Origin: Isotricha intestinalis
Taxonomy: Eukaryota; Ciliophora; Litostomatea; Vestibuliferida; Isotrichidae
Assembly: GCA_023807065.1 (NCBI GenBank)
Contig: JAJJLU010000830.1
Span: forward strand, 1-17,375
Reading direction: 5' to 3'
Length of the DNA stretch: 17,375 nucleotides
Shown here: positions 16,971 to 17,375 of the stretch, one piece after another
Position numbering within the stretch: position 1 is the first letter of the stretch
How the letters are laid out: each line of letters starts with the position of its first letter
Made by a program: the position numbers and the translations under genes
The notes under the pieces: model-generated
The model's database searches: none
The model's input: only the letters and a program-made list of their open reading frames with translations
Told to the model about the DNA's origin: nothing

Positions 16971-17336
16971 TTATTTATTATAATACTTAAAAAATATTAA
17001 TTAATTTAAATTTACAAATTAAAATTCCTAAAAAATCGAAAATCAATAAAATACAAATGAATTTATTAATAAAATATTGGACCTATTATATTAACCTTAA
17101 TTTGTTTTTTACTTTTATTTATAAATTTAATATTTTTTTGAAGGGAAAAGTATAAGAAGTAGAATTTTTATCCTTAATAGGTGTAGAATAAGAAATTTAT
17201 ATGAATTATTATTATTTATAATTTTAGGACATGAAAATTATTTTATACGAATAAAATAAAAATATATATATAAAATAAATTTAAACAAATTAATTTTATC
17301 ATTTATCAAATACTAAATTATATAACAATCAATAAT
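16971..17336. other. Subtelomeric spacer, no gene recognised
   Basis: 366 bp between the start of the last gene and the telomere, so it must contain that gene's promoter. The only coding-like stretch is a plus-strand run of 42 codons without a stop at 17131-17256. It has no ATG at its head and could be chance in such A/T-rich DNA. I see no subtelomeric repeat family and no RNA gene. Confidence 0.5.
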
Positions 17337-17375
17337 GGGGATTGGGGATTGGGGATTGGGGATTGGGGATTGGGG
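17337..17375 (+). repeat. Telomere, GGGGATT repeats (G-strand toward the end)
   Basis: Six GGGG blocks separated by five ATT, perfect over 39 bases and running to the last base of the window. The G-rich strand points outward, as at a chromosome 3' end. GGGGATT equals CCCCAAT on the opposite strand, a variant of the ciliate CCCCAA/CCCCAAAA theme. From memory it matches telomeres reported for the rumen ciliate Entodinium. The junction with unique sequence is abrupt after AATAAT at 17331-17336, consistent with telomere addition to a processed macronuclear end. The cut-off at 17375 is only the end of the assembled sequence. Confidence 0.95.

Noticed and set aside
1..17375. Bacterial or phage origin, CRISPR array, tRNA or rRNA genes, transposons
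   Set aside because: No ribosome-binding sites, operons, spaced repeats, tRNA-like cloverleaf segments or transposase motifs were seen. Gene families and the telomere are eukaryotic.

Overview
The window is extremely A+T-rich (well over three quarters by eye) nuclear DNA of a ciliated eukaryote, and it runs into a chromosome end. Positions 17337-17375 are a perfect tandem of GGGGATT (CCCCAAT on the other strand), a ciliate-type telomere. All ten protein genes are long uninterrupted frames read with the standard code: nine stop at TAA, one at TAG, none at TGA, and glutamine is written CAA. That rules out the TAA/TAG=Gln code of Tetrahymena, Paramecium and Oxytricha but fits litostome ciliates. 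From memory, CCCCAAT telomeres, standard stops and very low GC are features of the rumen ciliate Entodinium. I therefore suggest a macronuclear chromosome of an Entodinium-like litostome. This is inference and was not searched.

Layout, left to right. Positions 1-103 are an inverted, 102/104-identical, frameshifted copy of an internal piece of the first gene. After about 490 bp of AT-rich spacer come a coiled-coil gene (594-2120, +) and an RBR-type E3 ubiquitin ligase with a shortened RING2 (2264-3262, +). A PIBF1/CEP90-like centriolar protein (3315-5447, -) is divergent from a B-box/coiled-coil protein (5550-7010, +). Next is a gap holding the remains of a minus-strand gene (7319-7896), then a TTLL1/TTLL9-type tubulin polyglutamylase (7959-9371, -). 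Two WD40 genes follow in divergent orientation: coiled-coil plus WD40 (9433-10539, -) and B-box, coiled-coil plus WD40 (10686-12233, +). After them are a PB1-plus-ZZ protein with a p62/NBR1-like domain order (12358-13047, +), a coiled-coil protein with a PH-like tail (13119-15248, +), and an F-BAR-like protein (15306-16970, -). The last 366 bp before the telomere appear gene-free.

Two themes recur. One is cilium and basal-body biology: the CEP90-like and TTLL9-like proteins, and perhaps the other coiled-coil proteins. The other is ubiquitin and zinc-finger scaffolds: RBR ligase, two B-box proteins, PB1-ZZ. Eukaryotic gene order need not imply joint function and there is no operon here. Genes are packed tightly: 52-57 bp between convergent stops and 102-146 bp between divergent starts, so promoters and 3' ends must be very short. 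Two frames can be extended upstream with non-ATG codons (552 and 10596); I start them at the first ATG instead (594 and 10539).
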